Below, one piece after another: positions 1-6,878 of a stretch of 16,689 nt of DNA (position 1 is the stretch's first letter; every line of letters begins with the position of its first letter). The translations under genes were made by a program, and so were the position numbers. Origin of the DNA: Verrucomicrobia bacterium SCGC AAA164-M04 (GTDB lineage: Bacteria; Verrucomicrobiota; Verrucomicrobiae; Verrucomicrobiales; Akkermansiaceae); assembly GCA_000383735.1 (NCBI GenBank), contig KB912149.1, forward strand, positions 2,267-18,955. The letters are read 5' to 3'. Under the pieces are notes generated by a model. It worked only from the letters and a program-made list of their open reading frames with translations, ran no database searches and had not been told where the DNA came from.

Positions 1-438
1 ATGGCCAAGAAACAATACACAGAACAGACAGGACGTGAGCAAGCGCTCGAACGTGAGGTTGCTGACCTCAAGGAGCGACTCAAGATGGAAACTGCGGCAG
101 TGGAGCGTCTTCGTAAAGACACCCCTACTATGCCCGTCATCCCCAAGGATGTAGCCATCGCCATCTTCCGTGAAGGCATCAAGCAAGGGGTAGAGGACGC
201 ATGCTGTGAGCTTGATAACTCCGACTCCGTCGAGATTGAAGAGAGTGGGTACACAGGAGGCTTTGAGGTGTCGTTCAGCAAGTGCGTTGACCTCACCGAC
301 TACCTCGACACAGACTGGATGCGTAGCAAAGTGGGTGACTACGAAGAGGCCAACGCCGTCGCTACCCTCAGGGGTCTATGCGAAACCAAAGGATTCGAGT
401 GCCGCATCCACGGAATTGATGACAACACAACTAAATAA
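1..438 (+). CDS. Hypothetical protein with N-terminal coiled coil (possibly 5'-truncated)
   Basis: I do not recognise this 145-residue protein. Residues about 8-45 are rich in Glu, Lys, Leu and Arg with heptad-like spacing, which suggests a coiled coil. The rest is acidic and mixed, with four cysteines (near residues 68, 97, 127 and 134). The ATG is the very first base of the window, so an in-frame extension upstream cannot be excluded. Its stop lies eight bases before the next start, as in a polycistronic early phage operon. The reading frame is open throughout, and the other frame that overlaps its second half gives an implausible composition. Confidence 0.6.
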   Translation: MAKKQYTEQTGREQALEREVADLKERLKMETAAVERLRKDTPTMPVIPKDVAIAIFREGIKQGVEDACCELDNSDSVEIEESGYTGGFEVSFSKCVDLTDYLDTDWMRSKVGDYEEANAVATLRGLCETKGFECRIHGIDDNTTK

Positions 439-443
439 TTTTT
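436..443 (+). promoter_or_regulatory. Possible Bacteroidota-type -7 box (TAATTTTT)
   Basis: TAATTTTT matches the Bacteroidota TAnnTTTG consensus except for the last base, ends three bases before the ATG at 447, and follows a TTG (416-418) by 17 bases. It overlaps the stop codon of the preceding gene. AT-rich sequence before start codons is also common in Bacteroidota for translation reasons, so the promoter reading is weak. Confidence 0.25.
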
Positions 444-446
444 ACT

Positions 447-881
447 ATGAGTAAATACAATCAACAGAGTCTTGACGACTTGACCAACTTTTTTTCAATC
501 AATCTAAAATCATGCCCGTTCAGGGTATATCAAACAGGCAAGTACGAAGGACAGGTTCATATCTCCAAGAGCCGACTCATGCCCAATCAAGTAGAGTTGG
601 CAAATGATTTCTGTCAAAGAAAATTTGAGGGGACAGGACTCAAGAATGTTCAACGTAGCTTCAACTTGTTGCTCAAAAAAGGAACCATCAAGGCCAAGGG
701 TTTTGAGAACGACACTTACTTGAAGGACGAAGTGGTTAACACTGATGTCATCGACGAACCTACATCGACTGACTCAAAAGACGACCTCGTAAACACCATC
801 GTAAGGCTGTCCCGTTACGTTGCTGATGACGTAATGAGCAGGAAAGACTTTGATGAGGTAATCTCCAACCTATATGACTGA
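447..881 (+). CDS. Hypothetical protein with shared C-terminal module
   Basis: This 144-residue protein has no function I can name. The N-terminal 90 residues look globular (mixed basic and aromatic). A short acidic, Ser/Thr/Asp-rich linker (about 95-112) leads to a C-terminal helical stretch (about 116-142) whose pattern IVR-x-x-R-x-V-x-x-D-x-M ... I-x-NL recurs at the C-terminus of the next gene. The stop overlaps the next start by one base (TGATG), so the two are translationally coupled and probably act together. The start has no clear Shine-Dalgarno sequence; an AT-rich stretch (TAATTTTTACT) precedes it. Confidence 0.7.
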   Translation: MSKYNQQSLDDLTNFFSINLKSCPFRVYQTGKYEGQVHISKSRLMPNQVELANDFCQRKFEGTGLKNVQRSFNLLLKKGTIKAKGFENDTYLKDEVVNTDVIDEPTSTDSKDDLVNTIVRLSRYVADDVMSRKDFDEVISNLYD

Positions 882-1345
882 TGAGAAAGACCAGAGCGGA
901 GAAGCAGAGGGATATGTACAGCAACCCTCACGTAGTGAGACTCATGACCTGTTCAGAAGAACAGAAAAGAGAATGGTGCATCAGGATTTTTGAACAACTG
1001 AAATTCGATCTTGAGATGCCTTGGGGGGCCATCAACAACATGACAGGAAGGACAAGGCAAACTTGGAACAATGTCATGGAAGCCAACACGAAGACCAGAG
1101 CCAGCTTCATCAATTCTGTCTCAAGTAACCTCACTAACAATGGCTTTCATATCGACACCGACAAGTTCTTGGGCGGCCACGACGGACACATCGTCACGCC
1201 GCCACCATCAGAACCGCCTACAAGCAAGGCTGAAAAAAGAACCGCCAAGGTGAGAACATCGGAAATCATTGTGAGGTGTGCTCGGCTTGTGAGGGAAGAC
1301 AAAATGACGAATGAAGAGCTTCTTGACTTGATAGACAACCTATGA
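881..1345 (+). CDS. Hypothetical protein, possible helix-turn-helix, with shared C-terminal module
   Basis: This is a 154-residue basic protein. Residues about 45-70 (PWGAINNMTGRTRQTWNNVM) read like a helix-turn-helix, so DNA binding is possible but not shown. A Pro/Ser/Lys-rich linker (about 105-125) is followed by a C-terminal helix pair (127-154) similar to the C-terminus of the preceding gene (IVR-x-x-R-x-V-x-x-D-x-M-x-x-x-x-x-x-x-x-I-x-NL). It overlaps the upstream gene by one base and the downstream gene by four (ATGA), marking a coupled operon. It could be a phage transcriptional regulator, but I could not tie it to a named family. Confidence 0.65.
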   Translation: MRKTRAEKQRDMYSNPHVVRLMTCSEEQKREWCIRIFEQLKFDLEMPWGAINNMTGRTRQTWNNVMEANTKTRASFINSVSSNLTNNGFHIDTDKFLGGHDGHIVTPPPSEPPTSKAEKRTAKVRTSEIIVRCARLVREDKMTNEELLDLIDNL

Positions 1346-1527
1346 CTGACGAATACATGGACGAGCAGTGGGCCAGGATCGAGGCCCGAATGAGGCGGTT
1401 CGAAGAGACCGCTTCACCACAAGACAAGATGTTTCTCGACTGCATGGTCAGGGACTGGGAGGCTAAAATGAAATTAAAACTACAAGATGAAGCGATACAA
1501 GGTAAGATTCCACTTAGCTCGTGGTGA
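1342..1527 (+). CDS. Small hypothetical protein
   Basis: This 61-residue protein is rich in Glu, Asp, Met and Arg and is probably all helical (residues 3-50 could form one amphipathic helix or a coiled coil). Its ATG overlaps the preceding stop in an ATGA arrangement, which supports translation by re-initiation. The last 41 bases overlap the next gene in another frame. No family is recognised. Confidence 0.55.
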   Translation: MTDEYMDEQWARIEARMRRFEETASPQDKMFLDCMVRDWEAKMKLKLQDEAIQGKIPLSSW

Positions 1528-1858
1528 CAACTACATGAAGTGGCAAGTCACTGATTCACAGAAAGATACGAAGAGTTACTTTGACCCCAACTTAAAGTCA
1601 ATCGTGATGCACGACTGCATCCTCGGCAATCATCCGAAGACAGCAATGCGTATTCATAATGGCGAAAACAAAACGGTATGTGCCTGGGTATCATGTGATG
1701 ACTTGGCAGTGGTGGATACTATTCCAGTCTCATCAAGCATGACGCAATACAAGTACAATCCAAAGAAGAATCCCTATTGGTTTAATCACAGGGACAAAAA
1801 CGTAGACAACAAACAAATCAAACTAATGATGACAAACAAACAACAGGTATATGGATAA
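1487..1858 (+). CDS. Hypothetical protein
   Basis: This is a 123-residue basic protein. The first 90 residues alternate hydrophobic and polar residues (for example TVCAWVSCDDLAVVDTIPV near 63-81), as in a small beta-rich fold. The last 35 are Lys/Asn/Gln-rich and look disordered. The start overlaps the preceding gene by 41 bases and no strong ribosome-binding site is visible; the next Met is at residue 17 (1535), after the upstream stop, and is a possible alternative start. No family is recognised. Confidence 0.5.
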   Translation: MKRYKVRFHLARGDNYMKWQVTDSQKDTKSYFDPNLKSIVMHDCILGNHPKTAMRIHNGENKTVCAWVSCDDLAVVDTIPVSSSMTQYKYNPKKNPYWFNHRDKNVDNKQIKLMMTNKQQVYG

Positions 1859-2015
1859 ATACATGAGATTCCTTCGGAAGATTTCAAACACAGACAACAC
1901 ACACACGAACAGATCACGCCGTCGAAAGATGGACAGAGAAATAAACAAACTAAAAACATGGAAGACAGACGAGAACAAATCTGGCAATACCGACTCAACG
2001 GACAAGACCTCGTAA
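1851..2015 (+). CDS. Very small basic hypothetical protein (54 aa)
   Basis: An ATG at 1851 overlaps the end of the previous gene by eight bases and opens a 54-codon frame closing with TAA at 2013-2015. The product is very basic and polar (an Arg run around residues 21-26, many Lys, Asn, Thr and Asp) and probably unstructured. It fits the head-to-tail overlap pattern of this operon and otherwise this stretch would be an unexplained gap. The composition is AT-rich and low in hydrophobics, so it could also be spurious. Confidence 0.35.
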   Translation: MDKYMRFLRKISNTDNTHTNRSRRRKMDREINKLKTWKTDENKSGNTDSTDKTS

Positions 2016-2089
2016 GTCCGAGCGAATCGTTTGCTGCCAACAGAGACCCTAAAGCTTTTCTAATCTATGAGTCAGATGAAAGAAAATGA
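1958..2089 (+). CDS. Very small hypothetical protein (43 aa)
   Basis: An ATG at 1958 opens a 43-codon frame that ends in TGA at 2087-2089, 23 bases inside the next gene (start 2067). The product (MEDRREQIWQYRLNGQDLVS at its N-terminus) has a balanced composition with Trp, Tyr, Phe and several Leu/Ile, more protein-like than the overlapping frame at 1851-2015. It bridges the interval between the genes on either side with the same overlapping style. No family is recognised. Confidence 0.4.
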   Translation: MEDRREQIWQYRLNGQDLVSPSESFAANRDPKAFLIYESDERK

Positions 2090-2447
2090 CATCCTTGAAC
2101 ACCTACAATGTATGATATCTAATGACACATCAGACAAGACAGCATTCGGATTCATCCTACAAGATGTATCCGACCTAGGCTTCGAGGGGTGGCTTGATAT
2201 GCCCCCCTCTGATGTAGCTAATTGCTTCTACGAAGTAACCGAAGACGTATCCAGTTCTTTGGTTGACGACTACTCGACACTTATTAACCAAGAAAAGGAG
2301 ATAGATGAGCTAGGCGTGGAACAATCAGTTCGCATCAATCATGTAGAGTGTATGCGGTCCCTCAAGGATGGCATCCTCGACGTATTTAAATCAATGAAAA
2401 CATACTATGAACTCCAAGAGTTCGCAAAAGACAACTATGAAAACTAA
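2067..2447 (+). CDS. Acidic hypothetical protein
   Basis: This 126-residue protein is strongly acidic and probably largely helical, with alternating Leu/Val/Ile and Asp/Glu positions. A second Met at residue 4 (2076) is an alternative start. It overlaps the preceding 43-codon frame by 23 bases and the next gene by about 11, in the middle of the early operon. Small acidic proteins at this position in phages are often host-takeover or DNA-mimic factors, but nothing in the sequence shows that here. Confidence 0.6.
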   Translation: MSQMKENDILEHLQCMISNDTSDKTAFGFILQDVSDLGFEGWLDMPPSDVANCFYEVTEDVSSSLVDDYSTLINQEKEIDELGVEQSVRINHVECMRSLKDGILDVFKSMKTYYELQEFAKDNYEN

Positions 2448-2877
2448 ACAAATCCCTTGGAATAAAGGAATGAAGTCCGTACCTTCACACAAGCGTATCG
2501 CTCTTATCGAGCAGGGCAGGGAGGCCCTTGAAATGTACTACGACACAATCGGACAAGAATACAATGCAGATGATAGACAATTCAAACACAGCCAGCCACG
2601 CATGGCGTTCGGCATGGCACTCACTAAACATCTCGGAGACTCGTTAAGTTCTGAAATCCTTAAGAAGGACAGGACTACCGTGATTCATTACAAAAACAAT
2701 CACGAATCCAATATGAGCGGATGGGATGGTTATGCCACATTTTTTGAGACAGCAGAGTATGTAGTGGACACTTACTTCGACGGCATGGCCAAGATCAATA
2801 GGATCCAATACATAGACAGACTAGTCTCTAAACTTCTTCAAGAAAAAATTTTAATTCAATCCAATATCAATGTCTAA
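2437..2877 (+). CDS. Putative DNA-binding protein resembling DnaA domain IV
   Basis: I take the ATG at 2437 (146 residues) because it gives the usual short overlap (11 bases) with the upstream gene; an upstream in-frame ATG at 2407 would add ten residues. The central part has a pattern like the C-terminal DNA-binding domain of DnaA: a helix with R-x-AFGMALTKHL, then SLSSEIL, then the signature-like RTTVIHY followed by a helix, comparable to the GRDHTTVxHA helix that reads DnaA boxes. There is no ATPase domain, so it could recognise an origin or act as a regulator rather than as an initiator by itself. It lies just before the recombination and replication genes. The similarity is short and judged by eye. 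Confidence 0.45.
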   Translation: MKTKQIPWNKGMKSVPSHKRIALIEQGREALEMYYDTIGQEYNADDRQFKHSQPRMAFGMALTKHLGDSLSSEILKKDRTTVIHYKNNHESNMSGWDGYATFFETAEYVVDTYFDGMAKINRIQYIDRLVSKLLQEKILIQSNINV

Positions 2878-3424
2878 TTACAAATTCAAGACCACGAACA
2901 TCCGTGGCAAGCAGTACGTTGAAGTCAACGAACGCATCAAATTCTTCCGACAGGAGGACCAGTACAAGGGGTGGGGTATCCACACCGACATTAACATGCT
3001 CGACGGGGATCAGTGCCTGTGCAAGTGTACCGTCGTCAATCAAGACGGAGAGGTCATTGCTCAGGGCCATGCTCACGAAGTCAAGTCATCATCCAATATC
3101 AACAAGACAAGCCATGTCGAAAACTGTGAGACCTCAGCCGTGGGACGAGCTCTTGCCATGCTCGGAATCGGAATCGACACTTCTATTGCGTCGTCTAACG
3201 AAGTCCAGGAAGCCATTGCGAAGCAACAAGAGCTTGTTGACAACCCTCAAGTTAAGAAGCTTGCCAAGAAACTTGACGCTCCCGTCGAGAACATCATGGA
3301 CAAAGCCGTAGGGTATATTAAATCACAGACAGACAAGAAGAAAGCCTTCACCGCTATCACCAAAAAGTATGGTGAGCAGCTCACAGAAAAACAAGTCGCA
3401 GGACTGCAGAAATTTGTACGATGA
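2870..3424 (+). CDS. Putative single-strand DNA-binding/annealing recombinase
   Basis: This 184-residue protein has an N-terminal domain (1-110) with beta-strand-like segments and a segment N-K-T-S-x-V-E-N-C-E-T-S-A-V-G-R-A-L-A followed by MLGIGID (about 77-103). That ETSAxGRALAxLG signature recurs in phage proteins annotated as ssDNA-binding or Erf/Rad52-like annealing proteins. The C-terminal 60 residues are Lys-rich and probably helical. It overlaps the upstream gene by eight bases and sits immediately before a PD-(D/E)XK exonuclease, which matches the annealing protein plus exonuclease pairing of Red-like systems. The family assignment rests on the motif and the context. Confidence 0.6.
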   Translation: MSNYKFKTTNIRGKQYVEVNERIKFFRQEDQYKGWGIHTDINMLDGDQCLCKCTVVNQDGEVIAQGHAHEVKSSSNINKTSHVENCETSAVGRALAMLGIGIDTSIASSNEVQEAIAKQQELVDNPQVKKLAKKLDAPVENIMDKAVGYIKSQTDKKKAFTAITKKYGEQLTEKQVAGLQKFVR

Positions 3425-3449
3425 AAAACACACTACTAACGGAAGAGTC

Positions 3450-4214
3450 ATGAATATGCGCGAACAACTGACAGAGCGAGTAGGAAAGCCACACCTATCG
3501 TACTCATCTCTCAAGTACGCTCTCGGAGACATGCGTCTCTGGGAGATGTACATGAGGGGTCAGTTGAAGAAAGAGTCAGAGGCCCTAACCTTTGGATCCA
3601 TGTATGACATGCTCTTATTTGAGCCTGACAAAGCAAAAGAAAGCTACGTTGTCTTGGACGACCTAGCAATCGTTGAAGCTATCGGCGGCAAGTTCCCTCG
3701 CAACACTAAAAAGTACCGTGAGTGGAAAGCTGAGTTTGCAGAAGAGCATGAAGGCAAGGAAGTTGTAGGCCAAGCGGATTGGAAGAAGGCCCATGAGATG
3801 ATACAGCGCCTCAGGGACTGCGGCCTCTATGATAAGAGGTTTGCAGGAGGCAAGTATCAGGTAGAGTTCAACGTAGACGTTGATGGTGTTCCCCTCAAGG
3901 GATTCCTCGACTGCCTACAGGATGACTGCATCATTGACTCCAAGTCCTCACGGTCGATCGACAAGTTCAGGTACGATGTCAACAGCTGGAGCTATGACAT
4001 CCAAGCCTATATCTATACAAAGGTATTTGACATACCTAACTTTTACTGGGTGGTACAGGAGAAGGCTTACCCCTTCTACCCTGCAGATGTGAAGTGTACA
4101 GAGGAGACTCTGTTCCGAGGAGAGATGAAGTTCCACCAAGCTCTTGAAAACATTCAATCCTACCTAAATGAAAGCAAGGAAACAAAAACACACTACGCTG
4201 AGTTCGTCGTTTAA
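3450..4214 (+). CDS. PD-(D/E)XK exonuclease (RecE/lambda-exonuclease-like, recombination)
   Basis: I choose the ATG at 3450 (254 residues; 3456 is equally possible) because GGAAGAG precedes it and the N-terminal sequence then starts before LSYSSLKYAL, a usual beginning for this family; the open frame back to 3369 overlaps the upstream gene. Motifs (numbered from 3450): F-G-S-M-Y-D-M-L-L-F-E-P near 48-59, the metal-binding core G-F-L-D154 then I-I-D163-S-K165, and the Q185-A-Y-I-Y helix. The family degrades one strand of dsDNA 5' to 3', leaving ssDNA for the annealing protein encoded just upstream. In many relatives a His stands where Tyr-Asp is seen in the first motif. The two genes are 25 bases apart. 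Confidence 0.75.
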   Translation: MNMREQLTERVGKPHLSYSSLKYALGDMRLWEMYMRGQLKKESEALTFGSMYDMLLFEPDKAKESYVVLDDLAIVEAIGGKFPRNTKKYREWKAEFAEEHEGKEVVGQADWKKAHEMIQRLRDCGLYDKRFAGGKYQVEFNVDVDGVPLKGFLDCLQDDCIIDSKSSRSIDKFRYDVNSWSYDIQAYIYTKVFDIPNFYWVVQEKAYPFYPADVKCTEETLFRGEMKFHQALENIQSYLNESKETKTHYAEFVV

Positions 4215-4289
4215 TACAGCGGCAAGATTCACAATTACATTAACAGTTATTTACATTTTTCATTTTTTAATCACTAATTTTTTATACTC
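4215..4289 (+). promoter_or_regulatory. AT-rich intergenic region with possible promoter
   Basis: This 75-base gap is one of the few non-coding stretches in the plus-strand block and is very AT-rich from about 4230 on. It holds a small perfect inverted repeat TAACAGTTA (4241-4249) flanked by two TTACATT copies (from 4235 and from 4251), and TAATTTTT (4275-4282), one base off the Bacteroidota TAnnTTTG -7 box, seven bases before the next ATG. No TTG sits at the right distance upstream, so a promoter is only possible. A protein-binding site is an alternative. Confidence 0.3.
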
Positions 4290-4589
4290 ATGAGCGATAA
4301 GCAATATGACTCCGTACTCGTCGGATACTGCGAGGACCCACGTTACTACGAAGAGAAACTCTCTAGCTGGTCCGTGAAATTCAAGAAGTCTGAACTTCAA
4401 GAAATGATTGACAAATACTCCACGTCCTTGAATGATCAAGGCCAAGGCGGTAATGTCTATGTCAAGCTATTCTTTAGTAAGAACGGAAAGGCTTGTTGTT
4501 CTGTCTATGATCCTAACAGCGCAGCTGCACAGGAAAAGCGAGCAGCAAAAGCTTCTCAACAGGAGGCAACAAGTGACCTCCCCTTCTAA
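4290..4589 (+). CDS. Small protein with SSB-like C-terminal tip (possible phage ssDNA-binding protein)
   Basis: This is a 99-residue protein. Residues about 1-75 have alternating hydrophobic segments (YDSVLVGYC, WSVKFKKSEL, GNVYVKLFFSKNGKACCSVYD) as expected for a small beta-rich fold. An Ala/Gln/Lys-rich linker (about 77-94) ends in S-D-L-P-F. Bacterial and phage SSB proteins end in an acidic tip with the consensus D-(I/L)-P-F that recruits repair and replication proteins. The globular part is shorter than a standard OB-fold SSB (about 110 residues) and I cannot confirm the fold. Its location, between the exonuclease and the primase-helicase, fits an SSB or a small SSB-tip partner. Confidence 0.5.
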   Translation: MSDKQYDSVLVGYCEDPRYYEEKLSSWSVKFKKSELQEMIDKYSTSLNDQGQGGNVYVKLFFSKNGKACCSVYDPNSAAAQEKRAAKASQQEATSDLPF

Positions 4590-4608
4590 GGGAGCACCTA
4601 TCTACTAC

Positions 4609-4872
4609 ATGAGCGCTCGTGTCGCCTTCAAAAAAAAGAAGGTTGTACACGAGCGTCTTGTGTGGATAGTGTCTGTCTTCGACAACCCCAATGACATCCG
4701 TAACTATGACGCAAAAACAATGAGTAGGCTCGAACAAGAGTTCTACGGAAAGACAAAGGCGACCAGGGTCGTGATGATACGGGAGATCGTAGACAAGAAG
4801 TTTTTATCACATTCAAACCTAACACTCGATGAACACAAAAAGCAGTATCAAGAGCAAATGCAAAGAACTTGA
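4609..4872 (+). CDS. Hypothetical protein
   Basis: I start this gene at the ATG at 4609 (87 residues) because the open frame farther upstream only runs through the preceding gene in an unlikely frame, and AAGGGAG lies at 4588-4594. The product is basic with a beta-rich first half (for example ERLVWIVSVFDNP near 15-27 and ATRVVMIREI near 51-60) and a charged helical C-terminus. It overlaps the next gene by 44 bases. No family is recognised; the compact basic composition would suit a nucleic-acid-associated protein. Confidence 0.55.
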   Translation: MSARVAFKKKKVVHERLVWIVSVFDNPNDIRNYDAKTMSRLEQEFYGKTKATRVVMIREIVDKKFLSHSNLTLDEHKKQYQEQMQRT

Positions 4873-5194
4873 GGAGCTACTCCTCTCGAAGAACGAAAAA
4901 TATGGAAACTCAGCCCTTGAACCGCTGAATGTTTTCTCAGAAGCTAAGGCTGTCGCGGGCATCAAGGTGCGCATAGACGACAAGCTAAAGCGAATTAAGA
5001 ACGCAGGCCTTGTAGATGCAACGGAGGACACGCTACAAGATCTTGCAGGTTACCTAATCCTCCTTATGATCGCAAAAGACAATGCAAGTAACGATTTTCA
5101 AAAACGTATACGACAAAACGAATCCACACCACATAGCTCTGGAAACCGCACTGCAACGTATCCAGACAGGGAAGTCGTCTACACTAGTATCTGA
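4829..5194 (+). CDS. Nmad1 (DUF1599)-like protein
   Basis: This 121-residue protein has an all-alpha region with the pattern K-N-E-K-Y-G-N-S near 21-28, then G-I-K-V-R-I-D-D-K-L-K-R-I-K-N (44-58) and E-D-T-L-Q-D-L-A-G-Y-L-I-L-L (66-79). This corresponds to the family named nucleotide modification associated domain 1 (formerly DUF1599), related to all-alpha nucleotide pyrophosphatases of the MazG type and seen in phage DNA-modification neighbourhoods. The acidic residues that would hold metal are present (D51, D52, E66, D67, D71). The last 35 residues fall outside the domain and overlap the primase-helicase by 113 bases. No DNA-base-modifying enzyme is visible nearby, so the substrate is unknown. 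Confidence 0.6.
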   Translation: MNTKSSIKSKCKELEELLLSKNEKYGNSALEPLNVFSEAKAVAGIKVRIDDKLKRIKNAGLVDATEDTLQDLAGYLILLMIAKDNASNDFQKRIRQNESTPHSSGNRTATYPDREVVYTSI

Positions 5195-6878
5195 CGTCCG
5201 CAATGGCGATAAGGAGAAAAAGAAAGAGCTCCCCGTTGTTTGCTTCAGCGGGGAGTTTTCGTCGAGAGCCGATGACGCGCTCTTCGAGCATTCGGGATTT
5301 GTTGTTCTGGACTTTGACCACGTTGACGTTGACTCGACCAAGACGGCCCTTGCCACGGATGATTTCATTCATTCATGCTGGACTTCGCCTAGTGGAAACG
5401 GAATCAAAGCGTTGGTCCACATTACGCACCCTGAGCGACATAGAGACCACTTTAGAGCGCTTGTCAAATACTTCGAAAGAACACATGGACTAGAGCTCGA
5501 CGAGTCAGGTATCAATGAGTCTCGTGCGTGCTTTGAGTCGCACGATCCTGACATCATTATCAAGGACGATTACCAACGATTCGGTCACTTCACTACAGAA
5601 CATGCTGAGGCTCAGGTTCCTGTCAATGAAGCTTACGACTACACTGACTACATGAAGCTCAACCTAGCGGCCCGAATGATTCGGAACGCTTCGGATGGAG
5701 ACAAGCACAGGGTTCTTGTGAACGCATCTAGACTTTGTGGCGGGTACATCGCTGCAGGTAAGATGGAACAAGAAGAAGTCGTAAGGGTTCTGCACAGAGA
5801 AATCTGCAAGAGAGAAATAGAGTCTGAGGATCAAGCACTTAAGACTATTGTCGACGGCATTGAGATTGGCAAGAACATGCCGATCAAAGACATCCTTGAC
5901 GAAGAGAAGTCTGTCAAGAGAGAGATGCTTTTGAATGACGGTGACATGTCGTTCATCTCGTCAGACGACGAAGACTTCAGGTGGATTGATGACTACTCGC
6001 AAGGCAAGGTGCAAGTCGGTTTGGATACTGGAGACCCCAAGCTTGACGAGCATTTCAGGTACAAGAAGGAGTTCCTCATCATAAACGGACACTCTAACGT
6101 GGGTAAGACCACGATCATGCTGTACATGATCGCCAATGCAGCAGTGCGTCATGACTGGAAGTGGGTGCTGTACTCCTCGGAGAATAGGACCGCATCCGTC
6201 AAGATGTCTCTTATGCAGTTTGCTATGGACAAGAAGGTGTCTGACATGACTTACTTGGAGCGGAAACAAGCGTACAAGTGGGTAAACGATCATTTCACTA
6301 TCATCAATAACAATCAAATTTACAGCTACAGTGACATTATCTTGTTTATCGAAAAGGTTATGCTACAGCAGCCTGTAGATGCGATCTTCATTGATCCATA
6401 CAACAGCTTGCGTCTTGATATGGGTAGTAAGGGCATCTCAACACATGAATACCACTATGAGGCAGCTTCCGAACTGCTGACCTTTAGCAAGTCTAACGAC
6501 ATCGCTGTGTGGCTTAACATGCACGCTGTTACAGAGGCTCAACGTCGCAAGGGTCCTGACGGATTACCTGTGGCTCCTTATGCTGAGGATACAGAGGGTG
6601 GCGGAAAGTTCGTAAACAGAGCGGATTGCTTCATGACGATTCACCGAAAGGTTCAATCAATGGACAGTGACATACGCAGAATGAGTGAGATACACGTCAG
6701 GAAGGTGAGGGAGGTGGAGACAGGGGGTCGTCCCACTCCACTGGAGGATCCTTACTGCTTGATGATGAATCTTTCTCACACTGGATTCACAGACAGGGTA
6801 GGTAGACGTGCTCTTTATCAACCAATTAGCTTCTCTAAGGAAGCTACCATGCCTATGAACATGACCTTCTTGAGTTGA
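5082..6878 (+). CDS. Primase-helicase fusion: BT4734/VirE-N-like primase domain plus RecA-like helicase
   Basis: This 598-residue protein has three parts. Residues 1-160 match the BT4734-like (VirE N-terminal) domain related to archaeo-eukaryotic primases: strand then D77-F-D79 metal-binding pair, T-S-P-S-G-N-G (101-107) and S-R-A-C-F-x-S-x-D-P (148-156). Residues about 190-270 are a helical primase C-terminal-like linker. Residues about 310-580 are a DnaB/RecA-type ATPase with Walker A G-H-S-N-V-G-K-T-T (336-344), Walker B A-I-F-I-D-P-Y-N (434-441) and a sensor-like N-M-H481. It should lay primers and unwind the fork, like phage T7 gp4 but with an unrelated primase. The start codon lies 113 bases inside the previous gene, yet the domain begins at once, so the overlap looks real. 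Confidence 0.85.
   Translation: MQVTIFKNVYDKTNPHHIALETALQRIQTGKSSTLVSDVRNGDKEKKKELPVVCFSGEFSSRADDALFEHSGFVVLDFDHVDVDSTKTALATDDFIHSCWTSPSGNGIKALVHITHPERHRDHFRALVKYFERTHGLELDESGINESRACFESHDPDIIIKDDYQRFGHFTTEHAEAQVPVNEAYDYTDYMKLNLAARMIRNASDGDKHRVLVNASRLCGGYIAAGKMEQEEVVRVLHREICKREIESEDQALKTIVDGIEIGKNMPIKDILDEEKSVKREMLLNDGDMSFISSDDEDFRWIDDYSQGKVQVGLDTGDPKLDEHFRYKKEFLIINGHSNVGKTTIMLYMIANAAVRHDWKWVLYSSENRTASVKMSLMQFAMDKKVSDMTYLERKQAYKWVNDHFTIINNNQIYSYSDIILFIEKVMLQQPVDAIFIDPYNSLRLDMGSKGISTHEYHYEAASELLTFSKSNDIAVWLNMHAVTEAQRRKGPDGLPVAPYAEDTEGGGKFVNRADCFMTIHRKVQSMDSDIRRMSEIHVRKVREVETGGRPTPLEDPYCLMMNLSHTGFTDRVGRRALYQPISFSKEATMPMNMTFLS

Noticed and set aside
206..454. Plus-strand frame inside the first gene
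   Set aside because: Ser/Thr/Pro/Arg-rich shadow of the gene at 1-438 with no protein-like hydrophobic pattern.
1786..2040. Minus-strand Cys/Leu-rich frames of 60-84 codons opposite the short ORFs
   Set aside because: They look membrane-like only because they are antisense to Lys/Asn/Asp-rich sequence; every neighbour is plus-strand.
3369..3449. Longer N-terminus of the exonuclease
   Set aside because: It overlaps the annealing-protein gene in another frame, and the family-like sequence starts after the Met at 3450.
4432..4608. Longer N-terminus of the gene at 4609
   Set aside because: It lies entirely across the SSB-tip gene in a second frame, with an unlikely composition.
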